DNA of 64,000 bases from Lysinibacillus antri (GTDB lineage Bacteria > Bacillota > Bacilli > Bacillales_A > Planococcaceae), in assembly GCF_003977595.1 (NCBI RefSeq), contig NZ_RYYR01000002.1:153121-217120 (forward strand), given 5' to 3'. The notes beneath the pieces were generated by a model. The model did not search any database and was not told where the DNA came from. It saw only the letters and a list, made by a program, of their open reading frames with translations. The translations under genes and the position numbers were made by a program. Within the stretch, counting starts at the first letter, position 1. Each line of letters starts with the position of its first letter. Below, one piece after another: positions 45,459 through 53,700 of the stretch.

Positions 45459-45613
45459 GAAAAGCGGAAGCGCCCTCGCTCAGCTCCGAAAATTCTTTCG
45501 ACTTCCGACAAGCATGCTTGCATGCGTAGGAGGAAGTTGAAGTTTCGCAAGGAGCTAGGGCGCTGAAGCTAGACACTGCTCTAAATCTAAAATTTTATAC
45601 TTTCTTATTTAAA
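45459..45613 (+). repeat. AAAAGCGGAAGC-type dispersed repeat, copy 2
   Basis: Near-identical to 9242-9401. The arms read GCGCCCT/AGGGCGC and AGCTCC/GGAGCT where copy 1 has GCACCCT/AGGGTGC and AGCCCC/GGGGCT, so both substitutions are compensated. The central palindrome and the AT-rich tail are shared. Confidence 0.8.
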
Positions 45614-45616
45614 ATT

Positions 45617-45652
45617 AGAAAATGCAGACGGGACAACCCCACCTGCATTTTT
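45617..45652 (+). terminator. Possible terminator of ytoA
   Basis: AAATGCAG and CTGCATTT pair across a 15-base loop and a T-rich tail follows. It lies more than 200 bases after the ytoA stop codon, behind the repeat. Confidence 0.6.
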
Positions 45653-45750
45653 ATTTTCATTCAGCAGAAGACTCCCACTTCTATAAGTGGGAAATGAATA
45701 TGAAATAGTAACCACTTCAGTAGGAGTTCAAACTCGCTGAATGAAAATAA
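45651..45750. repeat. 100-bp MITE-like element with 15-bp perfect terminal inverted repeats
   Basis: TTATTTTCATTCAGC (45651-45665) is exactly complementary to 45736-45750. Inside is a CCCACTT-ctat-AAGTGGG stem (45674-45691), similar to the right-end hairpins of IS200/IS605-type elements. It has no coding capacity and ends 21 bases before the metK stop codon. Confidence 0.7.
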
Positions 45751-45770
45751 AGCCTCGGGCGGATGTTTTT

Positions 45771-46967
45771 TTACAATCCAGCTTTTTCTTTAAGTGTTAC
45801 GGCGATGTCAGTATTTTCCCAAGGTACATCTAAGTCTGTACGTCCAAAATGACCGTAAGCAGCCGTTTGTTTATAGATTGGGCGACGTAAATCAAGCATT
45901 TTAATAATACCTGCAGGGCGCAAATCAAATAGTTCACTAACCCATTCAACGATTTTACTTTCTTCCACTTTCCCAGTTCCAAACGTATCAACTGCAATGG
46001 ATACCGGGCGAGCAACACCAATCGCATAGGCTAACTGCACTTCAGCACGATCTGCTAAACCAGCAGCGACAATATTTTTCGCAACATATCGAGCAGCGTA
46101 AGCAGCAGAACGGTCTACTTTTGTAGGATCTTTCCCAGAGAATGCACCGCCACCGTGACGAGCATAACCACCGTACGTATCAACAATAATTTTACGGCCA
46201 GTTAAACCTGCATCTCCTTTTGGTCCGCCAATTACAAAACGACCAGTTGGATTGATAAAGTATTTCGTATTTTCATCAAGTAAATGAGCAGGTACAACTT
46301 CACGAATTACTTGTACTTTTAAGTCTTCTTGAATTTGTTCTAATGTTACTTCTTCATCATGTTGTGTAGAAATAACAATTGTATCAATGCGCACAGGCTC
46401 ATTATTTTCATCGTATTCAACCGTTACTTGCGTTTTCCCATCAGGACGTAGGTAAGAGATTGCTCCTGATTTACGAACTTCTGATAATTTACGCGATAAT
46501 TTATGGGCTAAACTAATTGGTAGTGGCATTAGTTCAGGTGTTTCATTACAAGCATATCCGAACATTAATCCTTGATCTCCAGCACCAATTGCTTCTATAT
46601 CTTCATCGCTCATATTGCCTTCTCGTGATTCTAATGCTTGGTCTACACCTTGTGCAATATCTGGAGATTGTTCCCCAATGGCAGTTAAAACAGCTAAATT
46701 TTCAGCATCAAAGCCATATTTCCCTCGAGTATAGCCAATACTAGAAACAGTATCACGAACAACACTTTGAATATCCACGTAAGTAGAAGTTGTAATTTCT
46801 CCTGCAACAAGTACTAAACCAGTAGTTACGGTTGTTTCACATGCTACGCGTGCGTTTGGATCTTCAGTTAAAATGGCATCTAAAATGGCATCGGAAATTT
46901 GATCACAAATTTTATCCGGATGTCCTTCTGTTACACTTTCTGATGTAAACAGTCGACGGTTTGTCAT
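45771..46967 (-). CDS. metK: S-adenosylmethionine synthetase
   Basis: MetK makes SAM from methionine and ATP in the cytoplasm. This 398-residue protein has the family N-terminus [20 protein letters not shown] (ATP/Mg site), [12 protein letters not shown] (about residue 117), [13 protein letters not shown] and the P-loop-like [17 protein letters not shown] (about residues 272-288). AGGAGG lies before the ATG. Its mRNA carries a SAM-I riboswitch, so the product represses its own synthesis. No clear terminator follows; instead the 100-bp inverted-repeat element lies directly downstream. Confidence 0.97.
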   Translation of the reverse strand: MTNRRLFTSESVTEGHPDKICDQISDAILDAILTEDPNARVACETTVTTGLVLVAGEITTSTYVDIQSVVRDTVSSIGYTRGKYGFDAENLAVLTAIGEQSPDIAQGVDQALESREGNMSDEDIEAIGAGDQGLMFGYACNETPELMPLPISLAHKLSRKLSEVRKSGAISYLRPDGKTQVTVEYDENNEPVRIDTIVISTQHDEEVTLEQIQEDLKVQVIREVVPAHLLDENTKYFINPTGRFVIGGPKGDAGLTGRKIIVDTYGGYARHGGGAFSGKDPTKVDRSAAYAARYVAKNIVAAGLADRAEVQLAYAIGVARPVSIAVDTFGTGKVEESKIVEWVSELFDLRPAGIIKMLDLRRPIYKQTAAYGHFGRTDLDVPWENTDIAVTLKEKAGL

Positions 46968-47149
46968 TTGGTTTCCTCCTAAAATCTATATAATAGACTT
47001 CATTTTTGATACGGTACTCGTTACCCATGTTAAGTCCGCACTATATGGTTGGACTCCAAGCCGTTGCTGCTTTTTAACACGAGGATATAGAAAGGTGTAT
47101 TAGAAAAAAGAAAATAATCTATTCTCAATTTCATTTTGGTCTTTAATGA

Positions 47150-47335
47150 AAAAAAAATTCCTTTAACTCAAGGTTTTGCACACATGAGTAAAAGGAATTG
47201 ACATTTTATCATTACCTTTCACTCTTATCGTTCAAGGGTATTCCCTTGCATCAGATTGGCACCATCGCATTTAAAAAATAATGCAGGTTGCCGGGCTTCA
47301 TAGGGCCTTAACCCTCCACCAGCTCGGGATAAGAG
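47150..47335 (-). promoter_or_regulatory. SAM-I (S-box) riboswitch of metK
   Basis: On the minus strand: P1 strands CTCTTATC (47335-47328 complement) and GATAAGAG enclose the conserved AGCTGGTGGAGGG, GGCAACC, TGGTGCCAATC and GATGCAA blocks of the SAM-I aptamer (47222-47335). A terminator with AATTCCTTT/AAAGGAATT arms and eight T residues follows (47150-47200). SAM binding would favour termination. About 170 bases of untranslated leader then lead to metK. Confidence 0.96.
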
Positions 47336-47352
47336 TATCCGTTCAATTCGAC

Positions 47353-47381
47353 ATTTTACGCAAATAATTAGTGAATGTCAA
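47353..47381 (-). promoter_or_regulatory. SigA promoter of metK
   Basis: TTGACA (47381-47376) and TAAAAT (47358-47353) on the minus strand are separated by exactly 17 bases, upstream of the SAM riboswitch. Confidence 0.85.
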
Positions 47382-47520
47382 TTTTGTTCATCAAAATTTA
47401 AAAAACAAAAAATATTTTATGAATAGTATAGATTATTAAAATCAATGTGTTATACTATTTTTAAAATTATTGAACTCCCATGAAAATGGGAATACTTAAA
47501 AAAAGGATGGTATTTAATCG

Positions 47521-49104
47521 ATGAATTCAGTAGAAATTGCAAATGAACTGAAGGAATTATTAAACGGTGGAAATATTCATGTTCAACTTTCTGTACCACA
47601 ATTAGTAGAAAAAGCAACTTCACGTAATGAAGCAGTTTTAACTGTAGACGGAGCAGTCGTTGCTGAAACTGGAAAATATACAGGACGTTCTCCTAAAGAT
47701 AAATATTTTGTTGAAGAAGAAAGCTCAAAGGACAAAATTGACTGGGGTGTAAACCAAGCTATTTCTGCTGATGTGTTTGATAACCTTTACCTTAAGGTGA
47801 TCAACTACTTAAAAGAAAAAGATGAGTTATATGTATTTAAAGGCTTCGCAGGTGCTGAAAAAGACTCACAACATTCAATCCAAGTAGTAAATGAATATGC
47901 TTGGCACAACCTTTTCTGTCATCAATTATTCATCCGTCCAACAGAAGAAGAACTAACTTCTCATGTTGCAGAATTTACAATCGTTTCGGCTCCTACATTT
48001 AAAGCAGATCCAGCAGTGGATGGTACAAAAAGCGAAACATTTATTATTATTTCATTAGAAAAGAAAATCATTTTAATCGGTGGTACAGAATATGCTGGAG
48101 AGATGAAAAAATCAATCTTCTCTATTATGAACTACTTATTACCAGAAAATGAAATCCTTTCTATGCACTGTTCAGCAAACGTTGGTGAAGCTGGAGATGT
48201 AGCTTTATTCTTCGGTTTATCTGGTACAGGTAAAACGACTTTATCTGCAGACGCTCAACGTAAACTAATCGGTGACGACGAGCATGGTTGGTCAGATAAC
48301 GGTGTATTCAATATCGAAGGTGGATGTTATGCAAAAACAATCAACCTTTCAGCAGAAAAAGAACCTGAAATTTACAATGCAATCCGTTTCGGTTCTGTAT
48401 TAGAAAACGTAGTAGTGGATACAGAATCACGTATTCCTGATTATGATAATGGTTCATTAACTGAAAATACTCGTGCTGCTTATCCAATTGATTACATTGA
48501 CAATATTGTAACACCTTCTGTAGCAGGTCATCCTAAAACAATCGTATTTTTAACAGCTGATGCTTTTGGCGTATTACCTCCAATCAGTAAGTTAACAAAA
48601 GAACAAGCAATGTACCACTTCTTAAGTGGATTTACATCAAAATTAGCAGGTACAGAGCGCGGTGTAACATCACCAGAACCAGTATTCTCTACATGCTTCG
48701 GTGCACCATTCCTTCCACTTCCAGCTACTCGTTACGCGGAAATGTTAGGTCAAAAAATCGACGAACACGGTGCACAAGTATTCTTAGTAAACACTGGATG
48801 GACTGGTGGAGAGTATGGCGTTGGTAGCCGTATGAAACTATCTTACACTCGTGCAATGGTTCATGCTGCAATCGATGGTAATTTAAACGATGTTGAAACA
48901 ATTCAAGATGCAGTATTTGGCTTAAATATTCCAACTGCAATTGAAGGTGTTCCAAGTGAAGTATTAAATCCACGTGATGCATGGGCAGATAAAGCAGCAT
49001 ATGACACAAAAGCTGCTTACTTAGCTGATTTATTCAAAGAAAACTTCAAAAAATTCTCTAACGTTTCTGAAGAAATTTTGAAAAATGGTGGACCTTTAGT
49101 ATAA
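47521..49104 (+). CDS. pckA: Phosphoenolpyruvate carboxykinase (ATP)
   Basis: PckA converts oxaloacetate and ATP to phosphoenolpyruvate, CO2 and ADP in gluconeogenesis. The 527-residue protein contains the substrate-binding [10 protein letters not shown] (about residue 55), the kinase-1a P-loop [14 protein letters not shown] (about 235), the kinase-2 metal motif [14 protein letters not shown] (about 260) and the adenine-binding [19 protein letters not shown] region (about 430). Start ATG has AAAGGATGG upstream with slightly long spacing. It is divergent from metK, as in B. subtilis. TATACT at 47452-47457 may be its -10. The three-hairpin repeat lies just downstream and can serve as terminator. 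Confidence 0.97.
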   Translation: MNSVEIANELKELLNGGNIHVQLSVPQLVEKATSRNEAVLTVDGAVVAETGKYTGRSPKDKYFVEEESSKDKIDWGVNQAISADVFDNLYLKVINYLKEKDELYVFKGFAGAEKDSQHSIQVVNEYAWHNLFCHQLFIRPTEEELTSHVAEFTIVSAPTFKADPAVDGTKSETFIIISLEKKIILIGGTEYAGEMKKSIFSIMNYLLPENEILSMHCSANVGEAGDVALFFGLSGTGKTTLSADAQRKLIGDDEHGWSDNGVFNIEGGCYAKTINLSAEKEPEIYNAIRFGSVLENVVVDTESRIPDYDNGSLTENTRAAYPIDYIDNIVTPSVAGHPKTIVFLTADAFGVLPPISKLTKEQAMYHFLSGFTSKLAGTERGVTSPEPVFSTCFGAPFLPLPATRYAEMLGQKIDEHGAQVFLVNTGWTGGEYGVGSRMKLSYTRAMVHAAIDGNLNDVETIQDAVFGLNIPTAIEGVPSEVLNPRDAWADKAAYDTKAAYLADLFKENFKKFSNVSEEILKNGGPLV

Positions 49105-49158
49105 TACTTAGTATTACTATATCCGACATAACGTTTTTATAACTTATATCATAGAAAA

Positions 49159-49273
49159 GGGGGTATTCCAAAATAACTTTTTGGAATACCCCCTTTGCGA
49201 CGAGGATAGTGACAATTTATTGTTACTACCCGCAGGAGCAAAGATGTCGAGAAAGAATAGTGCTTTCTCGACA
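49159..49273 (+). repeat. Three-hairpin dispersed repeat, copy 2
   Basis: Hairpin 1 uses GGGGGTATTCCAAAA with its full complement; the 46-nt core is nearly identical to copy 1 at 7671-7716; hairpin 2 reads GATGTCGAGAAAG/CTTTCTCGACACC. Relative to copy 1 the arm changes are mostly paired. It lacks the 35-nt stretch between core and hairpin 2 found in copy 1. It lies 55 bases after pckA. Confidence 0.8.
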
Positions 49274-49338
49274 CCTCCTTTTAGGTTAACTCATGTTATT
49301 TTTTCAAGTTGTCTGATTTCCCATGCGAACACAACGCT

Positions 49339-50118
49339 TTATTGACTCTTCATCCATTCACATAAAGCTTTAACGGTTTTACGATTCACATTTGGTGGGT
49401 AATGGTGTCCCAAACCTGATGAATACCATGTTTCCACCTGTTTCTTTTCACTAATTAGTTTTTGTTCCAGATCGTAGGATTGATTAATACTTACATTTTC
49501 ATCTTCCGTACCATGAATTAGTAGTACTGGTGCATTCACAAGATGGGCTTGGAATAGTGGTGTCCGCTCATCATATTTCTCTTGCTCAGTATTAGGAGAA
49601 CCGCCGATAATTCGTTTTAACGTTCTTCTCATATCGACGCGCTCCATATACATTGACGTGACACTTGAAACGCCTGCCCACGTTACGACGGATTTAATAT
49701 CCTCTCGTAAAATGGCCGTCCATAATGCCATTAGTCCACCTCTTGAAAAACCAAAAAGATGAATGTCTTTTACATCCACAAACTTTTTTAACACTTCTGC
49801 GGCATGGATTGCATCGTACCGGTCATCCCCCGCTACTTCATCTCTTCCTTCTCCGCCGCGATTTCCACGATAGTAAGGAGCAAAAACGATAAAGCCTTGA
49901 GACGCAAATTGCGCGATTCTCGATGCTCTTACCATGCCAACCGATTGCAAACCGCCTCTTAAATATAATAAAGCGTCATACGTACCCTCTTCTTTTGGTT
50001 TTGCCAATAATCCTTTTACTCTAAGTCCCTGTGACCAATACAAAATTTCAAATAAATTTACCTTGGCATTTGGGGATGGATAACGGCGAATTGATTCAAT
50101 ACTACCATTCTCTTTCAT
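49339..50118 (-). CDS. ytmA: S9-type alpha/beta hydrolase YtmA
   Basis: A 259-residue peptidase-like alpha/beta hydrolase (prolyl oligopeptidase catalytic domain). The nucleophile elbow is GFSRGG (about residue 133), the acid Asp lies in IHGTEDENV (about residue 212) and the His in GLGHHYPPN (about 245). The oxyanion region LLYLRGG is near residue 50. The substrate is unknown. The start ATG at 50118 overlaps the end of the NUDIX gene by 17 bases, with AGGAAGTGA as the ribosome site inside that gene. This ytmA-ytkD neighbourhood matches B. subtilis, although the two genes are not usually overlapping there. Confidence 0.85.
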   Translation of the reverse strand: MKENGSIESIRRYPSPNAKVNLFEILYWSQGLRVKGLLAKPKEEGTYDALLYLRGGLQSVGMVRASRIAQFASQGFIVFAPYYRGNRGGEGRDEVAGDDRYDAIHAAEVLKKFVDVKDIHLFGFSRGGLMALWTAILREDIKSVVTWAGVSSVTSMYMERVDMRRTLKRIIGGSPNTEQEKYDERTPLFQAHLVNAPVLLIHGTEDENVSINQSYDLEQKLISEKKQVETWYSSGLGHHYPPNVNRKTVKALCEWMKSQ

Positions 50119-50569
50119 GTTGATTCACTTCCTGTAGCATCTTTTTCATTCCTTCATCCTTCATATAAAAACTTAAATTCGGATGATTATTCAATTCTTC
50201 TGTAGATAACCATGTCATACCAAGTGTTTCATGTTCTTCAATAAACTCATCAATTCTTTCCACTTTTCCTGTAAATACTGCCTTACAAAATGGCTCTTTG
50301 TCATGTACTACATAATAGGCAAACCATTTTAAATCTGAAATATGTACGGCGGTTTCTTCATACACTTCTCGTATTGCGGCTTGTTGCAATGATTCACCCA
50401 ATTCAACCTTACCACCGGGAAATTCAACGCCGCGCTTTTTGTTAATTGTACAGAGCCATTTTCCGTTATAGCGAACCAAGATGAGTACATGTTTTGGCTC
50501 AATTTCAAAAGGTCCCTCATCGAAACTTAAATTTACTGTGCATCCATTTTGATCAATAAAAGAAAACAT
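50102..50569 (-). CDS. ytkD: NUDIX hydrolase YtkD
   Basis: A 155-residue Nudix enzyme. The box GGKVELGESLQQAAIREVYEE (Gly at about residue 52, with catalytic EVYEE; quoted in part REVYEE) is complete, preceded by RGVEFPGG. In B. subtilis YtkD removes oxidised dGTP (MutT-like) and can also remove pyrophosphate from mRNA 5' ends. The N-terminus MFSFIDQNGCTVNLSFDEGPF matches YtkD, supporting the start at 50569, although AAGGG touches the ATG directly; GGAG lies 12 bases before. It overlaps ytmA and precedes it in one transcription unit. Confidence 0.85.
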   Translation of the reverse strand: MFSFIDQNGCTVNLSFDEGPFEIEPKHVLILVRYNGKWLCTINKKRGVEFPGGKVELGESLQQAAIREVYEETAVHISDLKWFAYYVVHDKEPFCKAVFTGKVERIDEFIEEHETLGMTWLSTEELNNHPNLSFYMKDEGMKKMLQEVNQHEREW

Positions 50570-50624
50570 CCCTTAGCTCAACTCCTATTTCTACTTATAA
50601 GTCTAGCGAAGGGATGTTTTGTAA

Positions 50625-50939
50625 TCAATGGAAATATGGTAATTGTTCTACAAAATCCTTTGTATGCTCATCACCAAATTCATGAATCAGCGCATAGATC
50701 TTTTTCAAACGTAAATCAATTTCATCATTCGATTCATCTAAATGATATTGAAGATAAGGAATATGAGCACGAACAGCATTTTCAAATTCTAATGAGTTAA
50801 GTTGCAAAAATAATTTTTCAAAAATATAGGCATTTTTACTATCCATTTTAAGTTTAAATTCACAAGGCTCACCTAAAGGCACGTAGCTATAAGACTGATT
50901 GTTGACATTGACATAAATCGTTGTATCGATATAAATCAC
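50625..50939 (-). CDS. Conserved hypothetical protein, function unknown
   Basis: A 104-residue protein without signal peptide, membrane helix or recognised motif. The N-terminal half is beta-rich (IYIDTTIYVNV; YSYVPLGEPCEF) and the C-terminal half helical and acidic (YHLDESNDEIDLRLKKIY). It lies between dps and ytkD on the same strand. The annotated GTG at 50939 overlaps the AAAAGGAG ribosome site directly, so translation may in fact begin a few codons later at a non-standard codon (ATT or ATC). I cannot assign a family. Confidence 0.6.
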   Translation of the reverse strand: MIYIDTTIYVNVNNQSYSYVPLGEPCEFKLKMDSKNAYIFEKLFLQLNSLEFENAVRAHIPYLQYHLDESNDEIDLRLKKIYALIHEFGDEHTKDFVEQLPYFH

Positions 50940-50988
50940 TCCTTTTAGGTAAGTATGTTGCGAATAAATAGGACCTATTCAGGAAGAT

Positions 50989-51023
50989 GAAAAAATCACG
51001 ACTCTATACAAGAGCCGTGATTG
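50989..51023 (-). terminator. Terminator of dps
   Basis: AATCACGaCTCT and AGAGcCGTGATT pair around a five-base loop with a T run on the minus strand, five bases after the dps stop codon. Confidence 0.88.
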
Positions 51024-51027
51024 TTAA

Positions 51028-51477
51028 TTATTGATTATTACCTAAGAACGCAGAAAGCATCCACGCATGTTTTTCTAAACTTTGATATGTTGCATTTAAC
51101 ATATCTTCTGTGCGATCATCACCTTCTTCAGATGCTTGTTCCATTGCTTCTTTTAAAAAGGCCATAATCGTTTTGAAATCCGTAATTGTTGTTTGGACCA
51201 TTTCTTCTGTAGCCTCTGCACCTGACGCCTCCTTAATATGAGACATTGCAAGATGCTCAGCCATTGTTGCAACAGGTTTTCCGCCTTTAGACAAAATACG
51301 TTCTGCTACTTCATCTAAATTTAATGTCACTTCATTATAAAGTTCCTCAAATTTTGTGTGTAATGTAAAGAAGGAAGGACCATTTACGTACCAATGATAA
51401 TTGTGTAGTTTTGTATAAAGGACTGACCATGTTGCGACTAAATCATTTAATTGTTCGATTAATGTTTTATTTGCCAT
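51028..51477 (-). CDS. dps: Dps-family ferritin-like DNA-protecting protein
   Basis: A 149-residue ferritin-like protein that assembles into dodecamers, oxidises Fe2+ and shields DNA. The inter-subunit ferroxidase ligands are visible: His in YTKLHNYHWYVNG (about residues 25-32) and FFTLHTKFEELYNEV with Asp/Glu (about 38-53). GAGGTGA precedes the ATG. It corresponds to ytkB/dps (MrgA paralogue) of B. subtilis, a general stress gene. I could not find a convincing PerR box upstream, so its control is open. Confidence 0.92.
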   Translation of the reverse strand: MANKTLIEQLNDLVATWSVLYTKLHNYHWYVNGPSFFTLHTKFEELYNEVTLNLDEVAERILSKGGKPVATMAEHLAMSHIKEASGAEATEEMVQTTITDFKTIMAFLKEAMEQASEEGDDRTEDMLNATYQSLEKHAWMLSAFLGNNQ

Positions 51478-51742
51478 GTTTTGTCACCTCAAATTTATTT
51501 TGATATAGTATGAAAGCCATTATCAATAAAATTATATAACATTAGGGAATGCTAAACATTACTATTTTTGGATAAATATAAAAATTTAAACTGGATTTAT
51601 TTCGATTGAACAATAATACTATTACCGTTATGAATGAATTTAAACATCTTTTTTCGTTTTGGCAAACAAACTTCACAATTGAGCGCCTTTCATTGTCGAT
51701 TGATGCCTTATAATGATAGTATCTATAGTAGAGGTGAAGTTA

Positions 51743-51910
51743 ATGGAAGCAACAACATTATCAATCATTGTTTTAGTAGGAATTATTTATTTACTAATTA
51801 TTATTGGTGCAGTTCTTTTCATTATTAATAAAAGAAAAGGCACATTCACTCAAACGATTGACCCAAAGCCAGGACAAAGATTTCAACCCAATGAGGAATT
51901 GAAAAAATGA
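51743..51910 (+). CDS. ytzI: YtzI-like small membrane protein
   Basis: A 55-residue protein: one membrane helix (residues ~6-29, [20 protein letters not shown]) followed by a basic, proline-containing cytoplasmic tail ([18 protein letters not shown]). ATG at 51743 has AGAGGTGA at eight bases; an in-frame start at 51713 lacks one. Its stop codon overlaps the yidD start (ATGA), so both are translated together. Function unknown; assignment to YtzI rests on size, topology and position. Confidence 0.65.
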   Translation: MEATTLSIIVLVGIIYLLIIIGAVLFIINKRKGTFTQTIDPKPGQRFQPNEELKK

Positions 51911-52140
51911 AGTATCCGTTTATTTGGCTCATTCAATTTTACCGAAAATTTATTTCACCCATGACTCCTCCATCCTGCCGTTTTCATCCAACCTGTTCAC
52001 AGTATGGATTGGAAGCCTTTCAAAAACATGGTTTCATAAAAGGATTTCTTTTAACTACAATTCGAATATTAAAATGCCAACCTTTCCATTCGGGTGGCTT
52101 TGATCCAGTACCTGAAAAATGGCCTTCGAAAAAAAAATAG
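51907..52140 (+). CDS. ytjA: Membrane protein insertion efficiency factor YidD
   Basis: A 77-residue YidD protein. The family pattern is complete: [25 protein letters not shown] (residues ~8-32, here quoted in parts FYRKFISPM and [11 protein letters not shown]), with the three conserved cysteines (CRFHPTC and [14 protein letters not shown]). YidD sits at the inner membrane and assists YidC/SecYEG insertion. It overlaps the upstream small membrane protein gene by four bases. The 3' end is part of a terminator. Normally yidD lies next to yidC/rnpA in other phyla; in Bacilli it is at this place. Confidence 0.9.
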   Translation: MKYPFIWLIQFYRKFISPMTPPSCRFHPTCSQYGLEAFQKHGFIKGFLLTTIRILKCQPFHSGGFDPVPEKWPSKKK

Positions 52141-52157
52141 ATTCGAAGGTTTTTTTC
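52121..52157 (+). terminator. Terminator of yidD
   Basis: CCTTCGAA and TTCGAAGG form a perfect stem around an 11-base loop and are followed by a T run, overlapping the yidD stop codon. Confidence 0.88.
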
Positions 52158-52207
52158 ATTGTCTTTTTTAAAGTCTTCCTGTATTATTGAAAATGTTGAA
52201 AAAATAC

Positions 52208-52228
52208 AAATCGTAATTATTACTATTT
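52208..52228 (+). promoter_or_regulatory. Zur operator upstream of the zinc-binding lipoprotein gene
   Basis: The 21-bp site with half-sites AAATCGTAAT and ATTACTATTT around one central base matches the B. subtilis Zur box consensus (AAATCGTAATN ATTACGATTT) at all but one position. TTGAAA (52196-52201) and TATTAC (52218-52223) form a likely promoter with the operator over its -10, so Zur would repress it when zinc is plentiful. Confidence 0.82.
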
Positions 52229-52246
52229 AGAAGGATGTGCACGATA

Positions 52247-53221
52247 ATGAAAAAATTATCTACTTTCCTATTATTTGCAGTTGTAGCGCTTATTTTGACT
52301 GCATGTAATAGTACTGAAACTGAAAAAACAATTGAAACCGCTGATACTAAAAACCAACCTACTAAACTTTCAATTTATACAACCGTTTACCCACTCAGTT
52401 ATTTCGCTGAACGCATTGGTGGTGAACATGTTGAGGTTTCTTCCATCTATCCACCTGGGTCAAATGAACATACTTTTGAACCGACGCAAAAAGATATGAT
52501 GTCTTTAGCCGATGCAGATTTATTCTTTTATATCGGACTGGGATTAGAAGGTTTTGTTGAAAAGGCAAACCAAACACTAGCAAATGAAGATGTGAAACTT
52601 GTCGCTACTGCAGACAGCATTGCTGAAGAAAATTTACATACATCTGCAGCAAATGAGCATGAAGAAGAAGAGCATGAGGAGGAACACCATGACCATGGCG
52701 ATATCGATCCCCACGTTTGGTTATCCCCTGTTATAGCAAAAGACTTAGCATTAGCCATTAAAAATGAACTTGTCACTGCTCTACCTGAACAAGAAGCACT
52801 GTTTAACGACAACTACAATCTATTAATCTCAGAACTAGATTCGTTAGATGAATCTTTTTCAACATTAGCAGCAGAAGCAACGAATAAAACATTCTTCGTA
52901 TCCCATGCATCATTTGGCTACATTGCTGGTCAATATGGCTTAGAACAAATCGCCATTGCCGGGTTAAATTCACAAAGCGAGCCATCACAAAAGGAATTAA
53001 CAGAGATTGTAGAGTTAGCCAAAGAGAAAGACGTGGACTATATTTTATTCGAGCAAAACGTATCCTCTAAACTAGCATCCGTAATCCAAAGCGAAATTGG
53101 CGCCGATACATTACAGTTAAATAACTTAAGCATCTTAACAGAAGCAGATATTAAAAATAACGAAACCTACTTCACCCTAATGGAAAAAAATATCGAAACA
53201 TTAAAACAAGCATTGCATTAA
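52247..53221 (+). CDS. znuA: ZnuA/AdcA-type zinc ABC transporter substrate-binding lipoprotein
   Basis: A 324-residue lipoprotein: signal peptide with lipobox LTAC (Cys about residue 19), then the cluster A-I fold with the first His ligand in PPGSNEHTFEPT (about 68), a His- and Glu-rich loop HEEEEHEEEHHDHGD (about 133-147) typical of zinc-binding ZnuA, the second His in DPHVWLSPV, and the third in FVSHASFGYI. It captures Zn2+ outside the membrane for an ABC importer. No permease or ATPase genes accompany it, so it must share those of another locus. ATG at 52247 gives the better spacing to AAGGA than the ATG at 52235. A Zur box controls it. Confidence 0.92.
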   Translation: MKKLSTFLLFAVVALILTACNSTETEKTIETADTKNQPTKLSIYTTVYPLSYFAERIGGEHVEVSSIYPPGSNEHTFEPTQKDMMSLADADLFFYIGLGLEGFVEKANQTLANEDVKLVATADSIAEENLHTSAANEHEEEEHEEEHHDHGDIDPHVWLSPVIAKDLALAIKNELVTALPEQEALFNDNYNLLISELDSLDESFSTLAAEATNKTFFVSHASFGYIAGQYGLEQIAIAGLNSQSEPSQKELTEIVELAKEKDVDYILFEQNVSSKLASVIQSEIGADTLQLNNLSILTEADIKNNETYFTLMEKNIETLKQALH

Positions 53222-53360
53222 GAAAAGCGGAAAGCAAGCGAATATAAAACCGTCGAAAGTGTCTAATAAGTGCTTATAAATTGTGATAGCAGCTTTAAAA
53301 ATGATAAAAATCCTCTCTATCAATAGATACTAACGGGGTTTCAAAAAAAAGGGGACGTAG

Positions 53361-53505
53361 TGAGAGGACTAAGCACACAAGCCGCAGAGCCAACTTGTAG
53401 TTGTCTCTACGACTTGTCTTTGTGCTTTGTGAAAGGTCCTCTCACATAAAATAATGCCAACTAAGCTTTCTATAGTTATTCGCGGCTTACAGTGGTAGGC
53501 CGCGC
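53361..53505 (-). repeat. Dispersed structured repeat A+B, copy 3 (inverted)
   Basis: Read on the minus strand, element A (53505-53481) precedes element B (53444-53361, again 84 nt). B has arms TGAGAGGAC/GTCCTCTCA, and its terminal stem is CAACT-aca-AGTTG flanked by AGAG/CTCT, where copies 1 and 2 have CACGT/ACGTG flanked by AAAG/CTTT. All differences preserve pairing. The rest of the 53222-53643 gap contains a short AAAAGCGGAAAGC fragment at 53222 and no gene. Confidence 0.85.
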
Positions 53506-53642
53506 TTTCTTAATTTGAATTATACTACCAGCGTGTTATTATATCCTACTGTTCTAAGTATCTTGTTGATTGAAGTAAAGTGGGGACTCAAGCCGGACCC
53601 GTTGAAAGCGTCCCCGTAACGGAAATCAATTTTCTCCACATC

Positions 53643-53686
53643 AAAAACACATCATTTTTCTCAATAGAAAAATGATGTGTTTTTGT
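53643..53686. terminator. Terminator of menE
   Basis: AAAAACACATCATTTTTCT pairs with its exact complement around a four-base loop, about 15 bases after the menE stop codon, with T runs on both sides. Confidence 0.92.
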
Positions 53687-53700
53687 TTTGTTCATCCTCT

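Noticed and set aside
51478..51560. Possible PerR box upstream of dps
   Set aside because: Only loosely palindromic AT-rich sequence is present; it does not match TTATAATNATTATAA well enough.
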